Shown: one piece after another, positions 16,779-25,433 of the stretch
Position numbering within the stretch: the first letter of the stretch is position 1
How the letters are laid out: each line of letters opens with the position of its first letter
NCBI GenBank assembly: GCA_019416285.1
Contig: DXXM01000031.1
Coordinates: forward strand, 1-39,604
DNA from: Bacteroidales bacterium
GTDB taxonomy: Bacteria > Bacteroidota > Bacteroidia > Bacteroidales > Muribaculaceae
DNA length: 39,604 nt
Direction of reading: 5' to 3'
Position numbers and translations under genes: made by a program
The notes under the pieces: model-generated
Database searches by the model: none
What the model saw: the letters and a program-made list of their open reading frames with translations, nothing else
Told to the model about the DNA's origin: nothing

Positions 16779-18040
16779 ATATCCTCCATTATTCGGTTGA
16801 CTACTCGCCGGGTGGCACCGACATTTTTCCCGACATACATGGCCGCCTTATCCGCTGTTTCCCGCAAGGCCTGAGGATTGTCCTTCAGATTGCTGAACCA
16901 TCTGTCGAGCTCGTCGGAATTGCTGACAATCCGGCCTATTCCGAGGTCAATCATCTGTCGTGTCACGACCTTGCGGCTGACATTGGGCCCGAAAGAGACC
17001 GGCAGACCGTAGACAGCCGGCTCGATGACGCTGTGGAGCAGTTTGGTGAATCCTCCTCCCACGTATGCCCACGTAGCATAGCGGTAGATGTAGGCGAGGG
17101 CGCCCACGAAGTCTATCACGAGCACTTGCGTGTCGCTGAAATCCGTGTCCGGGGTGCACCGGGTATAAAATTTCACCTTTCCTTCGATGCTGTCGGTTAT
17201 GCGGCGCAGGGTTGTGGGGCGGATTTCGTGGGGAACGATGATGAAGCGTGTGTCGCGGTGACGGTTAGCCAGGTCTGTAACCATTTTCAGGTCCTCGTCA
17301 TCATGGACACTGCCTGCAATGAATACCTTGTGACCGCGGGTGAAGCTTTCGACGGTCTTGTCCTCCCACGGGGTCGAAGCCACGAGCGTCACGTTGTCGA
17401 AAAGCGGGTCACCGTTGACTCTTACATTTTCCACTCCGAGCCGCCCGAGAAGCTGGCGAGATTCCTCGTTGAGCACGAATATTTCCTTGAAATAGCTGAC
17501 ACTTTTGCGGTAGAGATTTCCATACCATTTGAAAAACGGGCCGTCCTCACGAATCACGGACGACACGAGATAGGTCGGGATTCCGCGGCGGTGGAGTTCG
17601 TGGAGGTAGGTGTGCCAGTATTCGGACACCATGAACACGGCGCAGTCGGGGCGCAGCAGGTCGAGAAATTTTCTGACATTGCAGGATGTGTCGAATGGCA
17701 GATACAGCACGCGGTCCACATCCTCGCACGTTTTGGCGTTAAGAGCCTCATAGCCGGTCGGCGAAAAGAATGTCACTACGATGTTGCACCTGCAACTCTC
17801 TTTGAGAAGCCTGATTATAGGACGGGCGATTCCGAACTCTCCCAGCGAGGCTGCATGAATCCAGACCACGGGACAGCTCCGGTCAAGGCCCTTGACAGCG
17901 GCTTCCACCTCATCTATAGCGCTCTTCTGCCCTTTGGCAAAACGTATGAATTTCGACGGCGATTCACCCCGCGCGGCTCCGGCCAATACAGAGAGAGCGC
18001 GCCGGCCTATTCTCATTCCTAAATCATATATCTCAAGCAT
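16763..18040 (-). CDS. waaA: 3-deoxy-D-manno-octulosonic acid transferase (Kdo transferase)
   Basis: 425 aa. Moves Kdo from CMP-Kdo to lipid IVA at the cytoplasmic face of the inner membrane. The GT30 N-terminal motif VVWIHAASLGEFGIARPII contains the catalytic Glu. Later blocks are VVTFFSPTGYEAL, VNGDPLFDNV, HKVFIAGSVHDDED, and TWAYVGGGFTKLLHSVIEPA, typical of the family's donor-binding half. First gene of an eight-gene operon. The usual N-terminal membrane helix is replaced by a weakly hydrophobic segment (about residues 1-25), a variation common in Bacteroidota. Confidence 0.95.
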   Translation of the reverse strand: MLEIYDLGMRIGRRALSVLAGAARGESPSKFIRFAKGQKSAIDEVEAAVKGLDRSCPVVWIHAASLGEFGIARPIIRLLKESCRCNIVVTFFSPTGYEALNAKTCEDVDRVLYLPFDTSCNVRKFLDLLRPDCAVFMVSEYWHTYLHELHRRGIPTYLVSSVIREDGPFFKWYGNLYRKSVSYFKEIFVLNEESRQLLGRLGVENVRVNGDPLFDNVTLVASTPWEDKTVESFTRGHKVFIAGSVHDDEDLKMVTDLANRHRDTRFIIVPHEIRPTTLRRITDSIEGKVKFYTRCTPDTDFSDTQVLVIDFVGALAYIYRYATWAYVGGGFTKLLHSVIEPAVYGLPVSFGPNVSRKVVTRQMIDLGIGRIVSNSDELDRWFSNLKDNPQALRETADKAAMYVGKNVGATRRVVNRIMEDICAKK

Positions 18041-18126
18041 GGAGGTGGTCGGGTAGGGTAGACAATGTCGGACTCTCCTCGGTTTCCGATAGCGGAACGG
18101 CGGGGAGACTCCTCATTTTTAGGCCA

Positions 18127-18158
18127 CAAAATTACGATAAATGTTTGAATTAATTCAA
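18127..18158 (-). promoter_or_regulatory. waaA: Promoter of the LPS operon (minus strand)
   Basis: Read on the minus strand, TTG (18158-18156) is followed after 21 bp by TAATTTTG (18134-18127), matching -33 TTG(TTTG) and -7 TAnnTTTG. It lies 87-120 bp upstream of the waaA start. The -33 part falls in the same palindrome as the -33 part of the opposing promoter. Confidence 0.65.
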
Positions 18159-18177
18159 TTTTTTTGTGCTAATTTTG
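18144..18177 (+). promoter_or_regulatory. Promoter of the B3/B4-yciO-FemAB operon (plus strand)
   Basis: TTTG at 18144-18147, spacer of 22 bp, then TAATTTTG at 18170-18177. A start near 18184 leaves a leader of about 20 nt before the ATG at 18204. Confidence 0.65.
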
Positions 18178-18203
18178 CAAGTGTATAACCATGAGCAGGA
18201 TTT

Positions 18204-18869
18204 ATGGAAATAAAATTTGACGACAACATACGGCAGGTGGCACCGGGGCTGCAGGTGGTGACTGTCGAGGCTACGGTGAGCAATTCGGAGACTTCCGACG
18301 AACTGTGGGCGCTTCTCGGACGGGCTGCCTCGGATCTGCGCGAAGTGTCTGAACTGGCCGACATCAACAAGCGTCCGGGCATACGTGCGACACGCGAGGC
18401 ATACAAGGCCTGCGGCAAGGAGCCGAACCGCTATCGTCCGTCGGCTGAGGCTCTTTCTCGCCGTGCGGTCAAGGGTATGGAGCTCTACAGAATCAATGCG
18501 CTCGTCGACCTCATAAACCTCATATCCATCCAGTCGGGCTATTCGATAGGAGGTTTCGATATGGACAGGATTCAGGGCGACGTCCTGACTCTCGGAGTAG
18601 GCCGCGAGGGTGAACCCTTCGAGGGTATAGGCCGCGGTATGCTCAACATTGCCCACATGCCGGTCTATCGTGACGCGGTAGGAGGCGTCGGGACCCCGAC
18701 GAGCGACAATGAGCGCACGAAACTGAGCATCGGAACCACACGGTTGCTGATGTGTATCAATATCTACGGGCTGGAAATGCCTGTCGAGGACACCGTGGCG
18801 CTTACTCTCTCGCTCCTGGAGAAGTATGCCGGAGCCGAGGATGTGAAAGTCAAATTCTATAAACCCTGA
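18204..18869 (+). CDS. B3/B4 tRNA-binding domain protein
   Basis: 221 aa. The protein corresponds to the B3/B4 domain of the phenylalanyl-tRNA synthetase beta chain as a stand-alone unit: IKRPGIRATREAYKACGKEP-like segment near residue 55 (INKRPGIRATREAYKA), the conserved NRYRPSAEALSRR, then NALVDLINLISIQSG and GVGTPTSDNERTK. In the synthetase this domain edits mischarged Tyr-tRNA-Phe; free-standing copies may edit aminoacyl-tRNAs, but their activity is mostly untested. It is the first gene of a three-gene operon whose second gene is a Sua5/YciO-like tRNA-modification protein, so a tRNA-related role is plausible. Confidence 0.85.
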   Translation: MEIKFDDNIRQVAPGLQVVTVEATVSNSETSDELWALLGRAASDLREVSELADINKRPGIRATREAYKACGKEPNRYRPSAEALSRRAVKGMELYRINALVDLINLISIQSGYSIGGFDMDRIQGDVLTLGVGREGEPFEGIGRGMLNIAHMPVYRDAVGGVGTPTSDNERTKLSIGTTRLLMCINIYGLEMPVEDTVALTLSLLEKYAGAEDVKVKFYKP

Positions 18870-18886
18870 ACATAAGCACCTCAATC

Positions 18887-19513
18887 ATGAAAACTCTGAG
18901 AATGTATCCGACGAGTATCAACGACTGCTATCTCGACGAGACCGTAGAGTGTCTGAAGGATGGCGGAATCATCATATATCCGACCGACACGCTCTATGCC
19001 ATCGGCTGTGACGCATTGAACAACTCGGCGATTGAGCGGCTGTGTAAGCTCAAGGGCGTGAACCCGCAGAAGCAGACCCTTTCGGTCGTGTGCGACGGCA
19101 TATCTATGGCCAGCGAGTACGCGCGGATTGACAATGAGGCTTTCCGTGTGTTGCGTCGCAATCTCCCTGGCGCTTTCACCTTCATCCTGCCTGCGGCTAC
19201 CACGCTCCCCAAGGTGTTCAAGGGACGCAAGGAGGTGGGCATACGTGTGCCCGACAATCCGATTGCTACCTCGATTGCCGAAAGACTCGGCCACCCCATC
19301 CTGTCATCGTCGCTGAAAGTCGACGACGAGGTGCCGGAGTTTGATGCTCAAGAGCTTGCAATGGCTTTCGAGGGTGTGGCCTCGATTCTGATTGACGACG
19401 GGGAGAGCGGAAATGGCGACAGCGGGTGGACTCCGGGCCCCTCTACAGTGGTAGACCTGACCGACAGCCGTAATCCCGAGATAATCCGCGAAGGAAAGGG
19501 TGATTTGCAGTAG
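18887..19513 (+). CDS. Sua5/YciO/YrdC-family threonylcarbamoyl-AMP synthase-like protein
   Basis: 208 aa. It has the YrdC domain over almost its full length: GGIIIYPTDTLYAIGCDA near residue 28, CKLKGVNPQKQTLSVVC (the K-R-x(n)-P-L nucleotide/threonine site in variant form), LPGAFTFILPA and VGIRVPDNPIATSI. YrdC/Sua5 make threonylcarbamoyl-AMP from Thr, bicarbonate and ATP for t6A37 of tRNA; YciO relatives are less active. The short length without the Sua5 C-terminal domain and the KQ..L variant in place of KxR-P resemble YciO, so I assign the family but not the symbol. It starts 17 bp after the B3/B4 gene and ends directly at the next start. Confidence 0.88.
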   Translation: MKTLRMYPTSINDCYLDETVECLKDGGIIIYPTDTLYAIGCDALNNSAIERLCKLKGVNPQKQTLSVVCDGISMASEYARIDNEAFRVLRRNLPGAFTFILPAATTLPKVFKGRKEVGIRVPDNPIATSIAERLGHPILSSSLKVDDEVPEFDAQELAMAFEGVASILIDDGESGNGDSGWTPGPSTVVDLTDSRNPEIIREGKGDLQ

Positions 19514-20479
19514 ATGAAATCTCTCGTTGACATGAAATTACGCAGATATGAGCCTTCGATGAAGGAGGCATGGGACTATTTTGTCGAGAAGTCGAAAAAC
19601 GGGACATTTCTGCTCAAACGTGACTACATGGAGTATCATGCAGACCGTTTTCCAGACCATTCGTATGTATTTACCGACGATGAGGAGCGGCTGACGGCTC
19701 TTTTCCCTGCCACGCGGCGCGATAACATCCTGTCGAGCCATGCGGGGTTGACTTACGGGGGGCTTGTGATGAGCGACAGAACTTGCGGGACAGAACCGCT
19801 TGAGATGCTACGCTTGCTGACTGACGAAATGCGTGCAGAAGGAATGACAAGGCTTGTATATAAGCCTGTCCCCCACATCTATCACCGCCAGGGCGCCGAG
19901 GAGGATCTGTATGCGCTGTTCAGATTCGGCGCGAGGCTGAGTGTGAGGAATATGGCCACTGTGGTCAGTCTCCGTAATCCCATTCCGTCGTCGAGATTGG
20001 GAAAACGTGCCGAGAAGCGTCAGTGCAAGGGCGGTATCCGGGTCGAGGAGGTGGATTCGTGTGACGTTTTCTGGGAGATAATCGTAGAGGACAGGCGTGT
20101 GCGCCACAATACACGTCCCGTACATACGGGTGCGGAACTGGACTATCTCAAAGGTCATTTCCCGGAAAATATCCGGTTTTATGTTGCGAAAAATGATGAG
20201 GATGAGGTGCTTGGCGGCGCCGTAATCTATCTAGACCGCGGTGTCATACATTTGCAGTATGCAGCGTGTACACAGAAGGGCAAAGACCTCTACGCCACTG
20301 ATGTGATTTATCACGAACTGATATTCCGCCTCCTGCCCGATAACGATTACTTTGATTTCGGCAGTTCAAACGAGGATGCCGGACGCTATCTCAACGGAGG
20401 CATGGTCCGCCACAAGGAGGAATTTGGCGGCCGCTCGGTAGTATATGATACCTATGAGCTTGATGTGTCCGACAGATAA
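19514..20479 (+). CDS. FemAB/GNAT-like acyltransferase-fold protein
   Basis: 321 aa. It has a tandem-GNAT, FemX-like layout: an N-terminal half with NGTFLLKRDYMEYHADRFPD and a C-terminal half with GAVIYLDRGVIHLQYAACTQ, LYATDVIYHELIFRLL and YFDFGSSNEDAGRYLNGGM, the region that in FemAB-type proteins binds the acyl donor. FemAB proteins add amino acids from aminoacyl-tRNA to peptidoglycan; free GNAT relatives use acyl-CoA. The first ATG abuts the yciO-like stop (TAGATG); another ATG lies six codons later. Placement with two tRNA-linked genes is suggestive of an aminoacyl-tRNA substrate, which is inference. Confidence 0.78.
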   Translation: MKSLVDMKLRRYEPSMKEAWDYFVEKSKNGTFLLKRDYMEYHADRFPDHSYVFTDDEERLTALFPATRRDNILSSHAGLTYGGLVMSDRTCGTEPLEMLRLLTDEMRAEGMTRLVYKPVPHIYHRQGAEEDLYALFRFGARLSVRNMATVVSLRNPIPSSRLGKRAEKRQCKGGIRVEEVDSCDVFWEIIVEDRRVRHNTRPVHTGAELDYLKGHFPENIRFYVAKNDEDEVLGGAVIYLDRGVIHLQYAACTQKGKDLYATDVIYHELIFRLLPDNDYFDFGSSNEDAGRYLNGGMVRHKEEFGGRSVVYDTYELDVSDR

Positions 20480-20492
20480 GCACTGATGATAT

Positions 20493-20546
20493 AAAAACCG
20501 ACCGTCGGGAATGTCTGCGAGGCAGATTCCCGACGGTCGGTTTTTT
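20493..20546. terminator. Strong bidirectional terminator
   Basis: ACCGACCGTCGGGAAT (20497-20512) is perfectly complementary to 20526-20541, flanked by AAAAA on the left and TTTTTT on the right, so it works for both the FemAB-like operon (plus) and the acidic protein gene (minus). Confidence 0.92.
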
Positions 20547-20613
20547 CTTGCCGGTTCCAACGGGCATGGCGCGAGCCGGAATGAACGGTAGATGTATTGT
20601 GTTAATAGTGATA

Positions 20614-21168
20614 TTATTCGTCGAAAGTCATTTCGTCGAAGCCTGCAGCGTCAAATTCGTCCTCGTTGAACTCGGTTGAACCGTAGAAATCGTCGTCAAG
20701 ATCAGTTGATGCGGCAGTCTGTGCGGCTTTTGCGTCTATTTTCGCGTCGAAATCATCGAGATCTACAAACTGAGCGGGTGCTTCGCCCATTGAAATTGTG
20801 CAGAGGGGGTCGCGGAGGCTCTTGCCGGGGATGGATTTCTTCATCTCGATGAAGAAAGAACGGTCCGTCATATAGTCGAACACCCACACAAGGCGCTGAC
20901 CGTCATCCTCGATGAAATCGCTGAGAGGAGTGTCCTCCATGAGATAAACGTCCTCGGATGAATCGGAACCCATGTCCTCCAGGCATATTTCCTGATTGCG
21001 TTCCCAGCCGTCATCGCAGAGGAAGAATGAACTGAACTGACCTTTGTCATAACCGACAGAGTCGCAGATCGCATTGCGTAGATCAAGGAAGGTTGCGTCG
21101 GCATCAATCTGTATTTCGCGTTTGAAGTTGTCAACTTCGTCAGAGACTATACGGAAATTAAATATCAT
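20614..21168 (-). CDS. Plasmid pRiA4b ORF-3-like acidic protein
   Basis: 184 aa. The N-terminal ~125 residues match the pRiA4b ORF-3 / IS1096 TnpR-like fold: IFNFRIVSDEVDNFKREIQI, ATFLDLRNAICDSVGYD, SSFFLCDDGWERNQEI and RLVWVFDYMTDRSFFIEM. The remaining ~60 residues are strongly acidic and low-complexity (DLDDDFYGSTEFNEDEFD). Proteins of this family are widespread in Bacteroidota chromosomes and are not proof of a mobile element; the function is unknown. Single gene, convergent with the preceding operon. Confidence 0.82.
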   Translation of the reverse strand: MIFNFRIVSDEVDNFKREIQIDADATFLDLRNAICDSVGYDKGQFSSFFLCDDGWERNQEICLEDMGSDSSEDVYLMEDTPLSDFIEDDGQRLVWVFDYMTDRSFFIEMKKSIPGKSLRDPLCTISMGEAPAQFVDLDDFDAKIDAKAAQTAASTDLDDDFYGSTEFNEDEFDAAGFDEMTFDE

Positions 21169-21342
21169 ATCTTATGGTGTATTGTTTTTCTGATTGTATT
21201 GAATTGGAGTTCGAGGCCCCGTGAAAGGGCTTGCTGTGAATCTATACTGCGAAAGTAATAACTTTTTTTTAAACCAAAAACACTTTAATGAAAAAAATAC
21301 AGATGACTTCCGTATGAGTTTGCGGGTTTACGCTCCATGCGC

Positions 21343-23004
21343 TTATTTCGGCTGATAGAGATAGCGTTTGATAGAGCGTTTCGGAGTCTTTTCAAATTCC
21401 TCGGCCATGAGTTCAAAACGCTGTATCTGAGAGTATGAAGGAAGGTCGGCGTTGAGGCTCTTGATGTTTTCCTCCATAATTTCCGTCACGCTTTGGTTGG
21501 AAAGGCTCTGCGAGGAGATGCTTTCGTAGTCGGGATAGATGAGGGCGAGAAGCCGGCCACCGCCACCGTCCACGATGAGTGATTCCGAAACATAAGAGAG
21601 GTTGTTGAGCTTATCCTCGATTTCCTCGGGGTAGATGTTCTGTCCGGAGGGGCCGAGAATCATGTTCTTGTCGCGGCCGCGGATGTAGAGGAATCCGTCG
21701 GAGTCGAAGTTGCAGATGTCGCCGGTCGAGAGCCAGCCGTCGGCATCCATACATCCCTCGGTTGCCTCGGGATTCTTGTAGTAGCCGAGCATGACGTTGG
21801 CACCTTTGACATAGAGTATGCCTGGCTTGCTTATAGGGTCGGGGGAATCTATCATGGCCTCGATTCGGTTCACAATTCGGCCGCAGGATGCCATGCGGTT
21901 CTCCTTGGCTGAAGAGTAGGAGATAAGCGGGCCGCACTCGGTCATGCCGTAGCCCACGGTATAGGGGAAGCCTATGCGACGGAGGAATTTTTCGACGTCG
22001 CGGTTGAGACCTGCGCCGCCTATGATTATTTCCTCGACTTTCCCACCGAAGGTCTCTATGAGCCTGTCTTTTATTTTCCCCATGAGGCGCTCATCGACAT
22101 ACGGTACCATAAGCATCAGTTTCATAAGCGGCTTTTCAAGCATCGGGAATACGCGCGTGCGGATGATTTTCTCGATAATCAGAGGCACCGTGACGATGTA
22201 ACGCGGATGGACTTTTGCAAAAGCGTCCATGATGATGCGGGGTGAGGGAGTTTTTGTCAGTATATAAATGTGGTTGCCGCTTATGAAGGGACGCAGCATG
22301 TCGATGGTGAGTCCGTACATGTGTGCGAGGGGGAGCATGCACACTACGCCGTCGCCGGGATTGGTCGGTAGATAGTCCATGCAGAACTGGACGTTTGACC
22401 ACAGGCTGCGGTAAGGTAGCATTACGCCTTTGGAGAATCCGGTGGAGCCGGATGTGTAGCTGATAAGACAGAGCTCATCATTATCATCCTGATGGTAGTT
22501 GACATCCTTGGGGGTGAAGCGGTCGGGATAGCGCTGTCCGAAAAGTTCGTTGAGATGGGCGCGGGTATAGGTCAGCTTCTCGTTGTTGCTTTGTATGAGC
22601 GAGAAATCCTTCACGGAAAGCGCTCCAAGGAGCGAGGGCATGCCTTCAGGGTTGAGCTCGTCCCACACGTTTTCATCAATAATGGCGAGTTTGGCATCGC
22701 TGTGGTTGATGAGATGCTGCACATTGTCGGGCTTGAAATCCGAAAGAATCGGCACTATCACAGCCCCGTAGGTGAGAGCTCCGATGAACGACACACACCA
22801 CATCGAGCTGTTTTTCGCGCAGAGTGCCACTTTGTCGCCGGGTTTTATCCCTACGTTTTCAAAAAGCAGATGGAGTTTTGCTATCTTGCGGGCTACATCT
22901 TTATATGTCATCGTGGAGCCTCCGAAATCAGTCAGTGACGGAAGATCCCAGTATTCGCGTACAGCCGCCTGGAAGTAGGAATTTAGGCTATCGTGGGCGT
23001 TCAT
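21343..23004 (-). CDS. AMP-binding long-chain acyl-CoA synthetase-like protein
   Basis: 553 aa. An ANL-superfamily adenylating enzyme with SYTSGSTGFSKGVMLP (ATP-binding P-loop), GYGMTECGPLISYSS (motif A5), DGWLSTGDICNFDSDGFLYI (A7) and RGRDKNMILGPSGQNIYPEE (A8 hinge), then a short C-terminal domain ending KTPKRSIKRYLY with the catalytic Lys region. It would activate a fatty acid as acyl-AMP and then acyl-CoA. Chain length is not decidable from sequence; the gene may also serve fatty acid salvage. It stands 124 bp downstream of miaA on the same strand, with a TACATTTG -7-like box at 23098-23091. Confidence 0.92.
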   Translation of the reverse strand: MNAHDSLNSYFQAAVREYWDLPSLTDFGGSTMTYKDVARKIAKLHLLFENVGIKPGDKVALCAKNSSMWCVSFIGALTYGAVIVPILSDFKPDNVQHLINHSDAKLAIIDENVWDELNPEGMPSLLGALSVKDFSLIQSNNEKLTYTRAHLNELFGQRYPDRFTPKDVNYHQDDNDELCLISYTSGSTGFSKGVMLPYRSLWSNVQFCMDYLPTNPGDGVVCMLPLAHMYGLTIDMLRPFISGNHIYILTKTPSPRIIMDAFAKVHPRYIVTVPLIIEKIIRTRVFPMLEKPLMKLMLMVPYVDERLMGKIKDRLIETFGGKVEEIIIGGAGLNRDVEKFLRRIGFPYTVGYGMTECGPLISYSSAKENRMASCGRIVNRIEAMIDSPDPISKPGILYVKGANVMLGYYKNPEATEGCMDADGWLSTGDICNFDSDGFLYIRGRDKNMILGPSGQNIYPEEIEDKLNNLSYVSESLIVDGGGGRLLALIYPDYESISSQSLSNQSVTEIMEENIKSLNADLPSYSQIQRFELMAEEFEKTPKRSIKRYLYQPK

Positions 23005-23128
23005 TGGTTTTAAATGGATTGATATGAGCTAAACAAAAGATTGCTTTTTAGGCAACCTGTAATTTAATTCTCATTTATGAGAAATTTGTGCAAATGTAGA
23101 AAAAATAGGGGAGAGCGGGAGGTTTAAT

Positions 23129-24022
23129 TTAATTAATAAATCTTAACGCTTGGGACAACAGCGGTTTAGCCGGGTCGAGAATTACTGCGTCAGTATCCTT
23201 GGACAGCCACAGAAGCTGCTTTTTGGCATAGACACGGGTGTTTTTTGCTATGCGTGCGATAGCTGTCGGGCGGTCCATGAGGCCGTCCATCATGGCGAAG
23301 AGCTCTTTGTAGCCTACCGTGTTGAGCGCGTTGAGATGGCGGAGCGGATACACAGCGCGTGCCTCCTCCTCAAGCCCCTCGGCTATCATCCGGTCGACAC
23401 GGCTGTTTATGCGCTCGAAAAGTGTGGTTCTGTCCCATCCGATTGCGAATTTGACTATACGGAAGGGTCGCTTTTTAACTGCACCGGTGCGGAGTGAAGA
23501 GTAGGGAACTCCGGCCTGGAGGCAGATTTCTATGGCATGGACCAGCCGCCGGTGGTTTGAGAGGTCGGCTGTGGCGAGATAGTCGGAGTCAAGCTCGCGG
23601 AGGCGTTCATGAAGAGCCGTAAGCCCTCCCTCCTGATAGAGCCGGAGAGCATATTCCCTGATTTCAGGTGAGATTGTGGGCAGGGAGTCGATGCCGCGCG
23701 TGATAGCGTCGATATACATCATGGAGCCGCCACACATCACGGCATAATCGCTGCGTGTCCAGATGTCGTCGAGTATGCGCAGCGCATCCTCCTCGAAACA
23801 TGCGGCGGAGTAGTAGTCGTTGAGGTCGAGTACGCCGACAAGGTGGTGGTGTACTTTCGACAGTTCCTCTGGTGTGGGAGCGGCGGTGCCTATCGGGAGG
23901 CCACGAAAAAGCTGGCGCGAGTCAGCCGACACTATTTCCGTGTCGAGTGCAAGCGCCAGCTCTATGGCAAGTGAAGTCTTTCCGCTCGCGGTCGGGCCGG
24001 TGACGATTACGAGTGTATTCAA
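23129..24022 (-). CDS. miaA: tRNA dimethylallyltransferase
   Basis: 297 aa. Adds the dimethylallyl group to N6 of A37 in tRNAs reading UNN codons. P-loop VTGPTASGKTSLAIELA near residue 7, VSADSRQLFRGLPIGTA (substrate and acceptor loop), VMCGGSMMYIDAITRG, NHRRLVHAIEICL, and the C-terminal LNTVGYKELF and IAKNTRVYAKKQLLWL. It follows pepT by only 10 bp on the same strand, so the two are very likely co-transcribed. Confidence 0.95.
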   Translation of the reverse strand: MNTLVIVTGPTASGKTSLAIELALALDTEIVSADSRQLFRGLPIGTAAPTPEELSKVHHHLVGVLDLNDYYSAACFEEDALRILDDIWTRSDYAVMCGGSMMYIDAITRGIDSLPTISPEIREYALRLYQEGGLTALHERLRELDSDYLATADLSNHRRLVHAIEICLQAGVPYSSLRTGAVKKRPFRIVKFAIGWDRTTLFERINSRVDRMIAEGLEEEARAVYPLRHLNALNTVGYKELFAMMDGLMDRPTAIARIAKNTRVYAKKQLLWLSKDTDAVILDPAKPLLSQALRFIN

Positions 24023-24032
24023 GTCAGATGTG

Positions 24033-25259
24033 TTAGTTGGCTTGTTCGGCTGCGAGACGGGCTATCTCGACGATGACCTGAGTAGCTTTTTCCATCGAGG
24101 GAACGGGCACGAACTCATAGCGTCCGTGGAAATTCAGGCCGCCTGCGAAGATGTTGGGGCAGGGAAGGCCTTTGAATGAAAGCTGCGCGCCGTCTGTGCC
24201 GCCGCGTATGGGCTGTACTTTTGGGGTGACGTCGACATTTTTCATAGCCTGGACAGCGAGATCCACGATGTGCATCACCGGCTCAATCTTCTCGCGCATG
24301 TTGAAATACTGGTCCTTGATTTCAATCGACGCGCAGTCGGGGAACTCATTGTTGACTTTGCGGGTGAGGTGTTCAAGCTCTTTCTTGCGGCGCTCGAAAC
24401 GGTCGCGGTCATGGTCGCGGATGATATATGTGAGCACTGTCTCCTCGACAGTTCCCTCAATCGAGATGAGGTGATAGAAGCCCTCGTAGCCTTCGGTGTG
24501 TTCGGGTGTCTCCCAACGGGGAAGCATGATAGCGAACTGGTTGGCCACACGGATTGAATTGAGCATCTTGTGCTTGGCGTAGCCGGGATGAACATTGCGT
24601 CCCTTGAACTTAACCTTTGCTACAGCGGCGTTGAAGTTTTCATATTCAAGTTCGCCGATTTCACCGCCATCCATTGTGTAGCCCCAGTCTGCGCCGAAGA
24701 GGTCGACATCGAATTTGTGGGCGCCCTGGCCTATTTCCTCGTCGGGATTGAAGGCGATGCGTATGTCGCCGTGTTTGATGTGTGGGTGCTTGATTAGATA
24801 GTCGACGGCTGTGATAATTTCAGCGATGCCGGCCTTGTCGTCGGCTCCGAGAAGCGTATTGCCGTCGGTGACGATGAGGTCCTGGCCGACGTAGTCGAGA
24901 AGCTCGGGGAACTGCGACGGCTGGAGGGTGATTCCGGCCGAGGCGTTGAGTATGATGTCGCCGCCGTCATATTCCTCTACGATTCGCGGGCTCACATGCT
25001 TGCCGCTGAGGTCGGGAGATGTGTCGAGGTGAGCGATGAAGCCTATGGTCGGGACTTTTTTGTCGGTGTTGCCCTTGAGGGTGGCCATAAGATAGCCATT
25101 GTCATCAAGGGTGATGTCTGTGAGGCCCATTGTGCGCAGCTCTTTTTCAAGATGCTGGGCGAATATCATCTGACCGGGGGTAGAGGGGGTCAGATTGGTC
25201 AGTTCGTCACTCTGAGTGTCGAACTTTACATATTCCAAAAAACGGTCAACTACTGTCAT
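24033..25259 (-). CDS. pepT: Peptidase T (tripeptidase)
   Basis: 408 aa, full length for the M20B family. Removes the N-terminal residue from tripeptides using two Zn ions. FIAHLDTSPDLSGKHV (metal ligand His and catalytic Asp), LLGADDKAGIAEI (bridging Asp), FNPDEEIGQGA (catalytic Glu pair), YTMDGGEIGELEYENFNAA, and GGTDGAQLSFKGLPCPNIF then FHGRYEFVPV near the end are diagnostic. Cytoplasmic. First gene of a pepT-miaA unit, behind a promoter at 25300-25330. Confidence 0.96.
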   Translation of the reverse strand: MTVVDRFLEYVKFDTQSDELTNLTPSTPGQMIFAQHLEKELRTMGLTDITLDDNGYLMATLKGNTDKKVPTIGFIAHLDTSPDLSGKHVSPRIVEEYDGGDIILNASAGITLQPSQFPELLDYVGQDLIVTDGNTLLGADDKAGIAEIITAVDYLIKHPHIKHGDIRIAFNPDEEIGQGAHKFDVDLFGADWGYTMDGGEIGELEYENFNAAVAKVKFKGRNVHPGYAKHKMLNSIRVANQFAIMLPRWETPEHTEGYEGFYHLISIEGTVEETVLTYIIRDHDRDRFERRKKELEHLTRKVNNEFPDCASIEIKDQYFNMREKIEPVMHIVDLAVQAMKNVDVTPKVQPIRGGTDGAQLSFKGLPCPNIFAGGLNFHGRYEFVPVPSMEKATQVIVEIARLAAEQAN

Positions 25260-25299
25260 GGCGTAGGGTTTTCGGGTAAGTTTATTGTTTTACTGGCCA

Positions 25300-25330
25300 C
25301 AAATTTAATGACTTTTTCCTTTTCTGACAA
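25300..25330 (-). promoter_or_regulatory. pepT: Promoter of the pepT-miaA unit
   Basis: On the minus strand, TTG (25330-25328) is followed after 20 bp by TAAATTTG (25307-25300), a full match to the Bacteroidota -7 box, 40 bp before the pepT start. Confidence 0.65.
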
Positions 25331-25344
25331 TCAAAATAACTTAA

Positions 25345-25411
25345 AATCCGTCTGACTGCCGCCGGATGTCTGCTCTTTAATCGTGGCAAACGGCGGAAAA
25401 TCAGACGGATT
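25345..25411 (-). terminator. Terminator after the GH2 gene
   Basis: AATCCGTCTGA (25345-25355) pairs with TCAGACGGATT (25401-25411), and CCGCCG (25359-25364) pairs with CGGCGG (25391-25396), giving a long imperfect stem just beyond the beta-galactosidase stop and before the pepT promoter. Confidence 0.75.
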
Positions 25412-25433
25412 CAAACCAATGATTATTCTTTCA

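Noticed and set aside
20614..21168. pRiA4b ORF-3/IS1096 TnpR-like gene as a mobile element
   Set aside because: No transposase, terminal inverted repeats or target duplication seen; the family is common in stable chromosomal positions.
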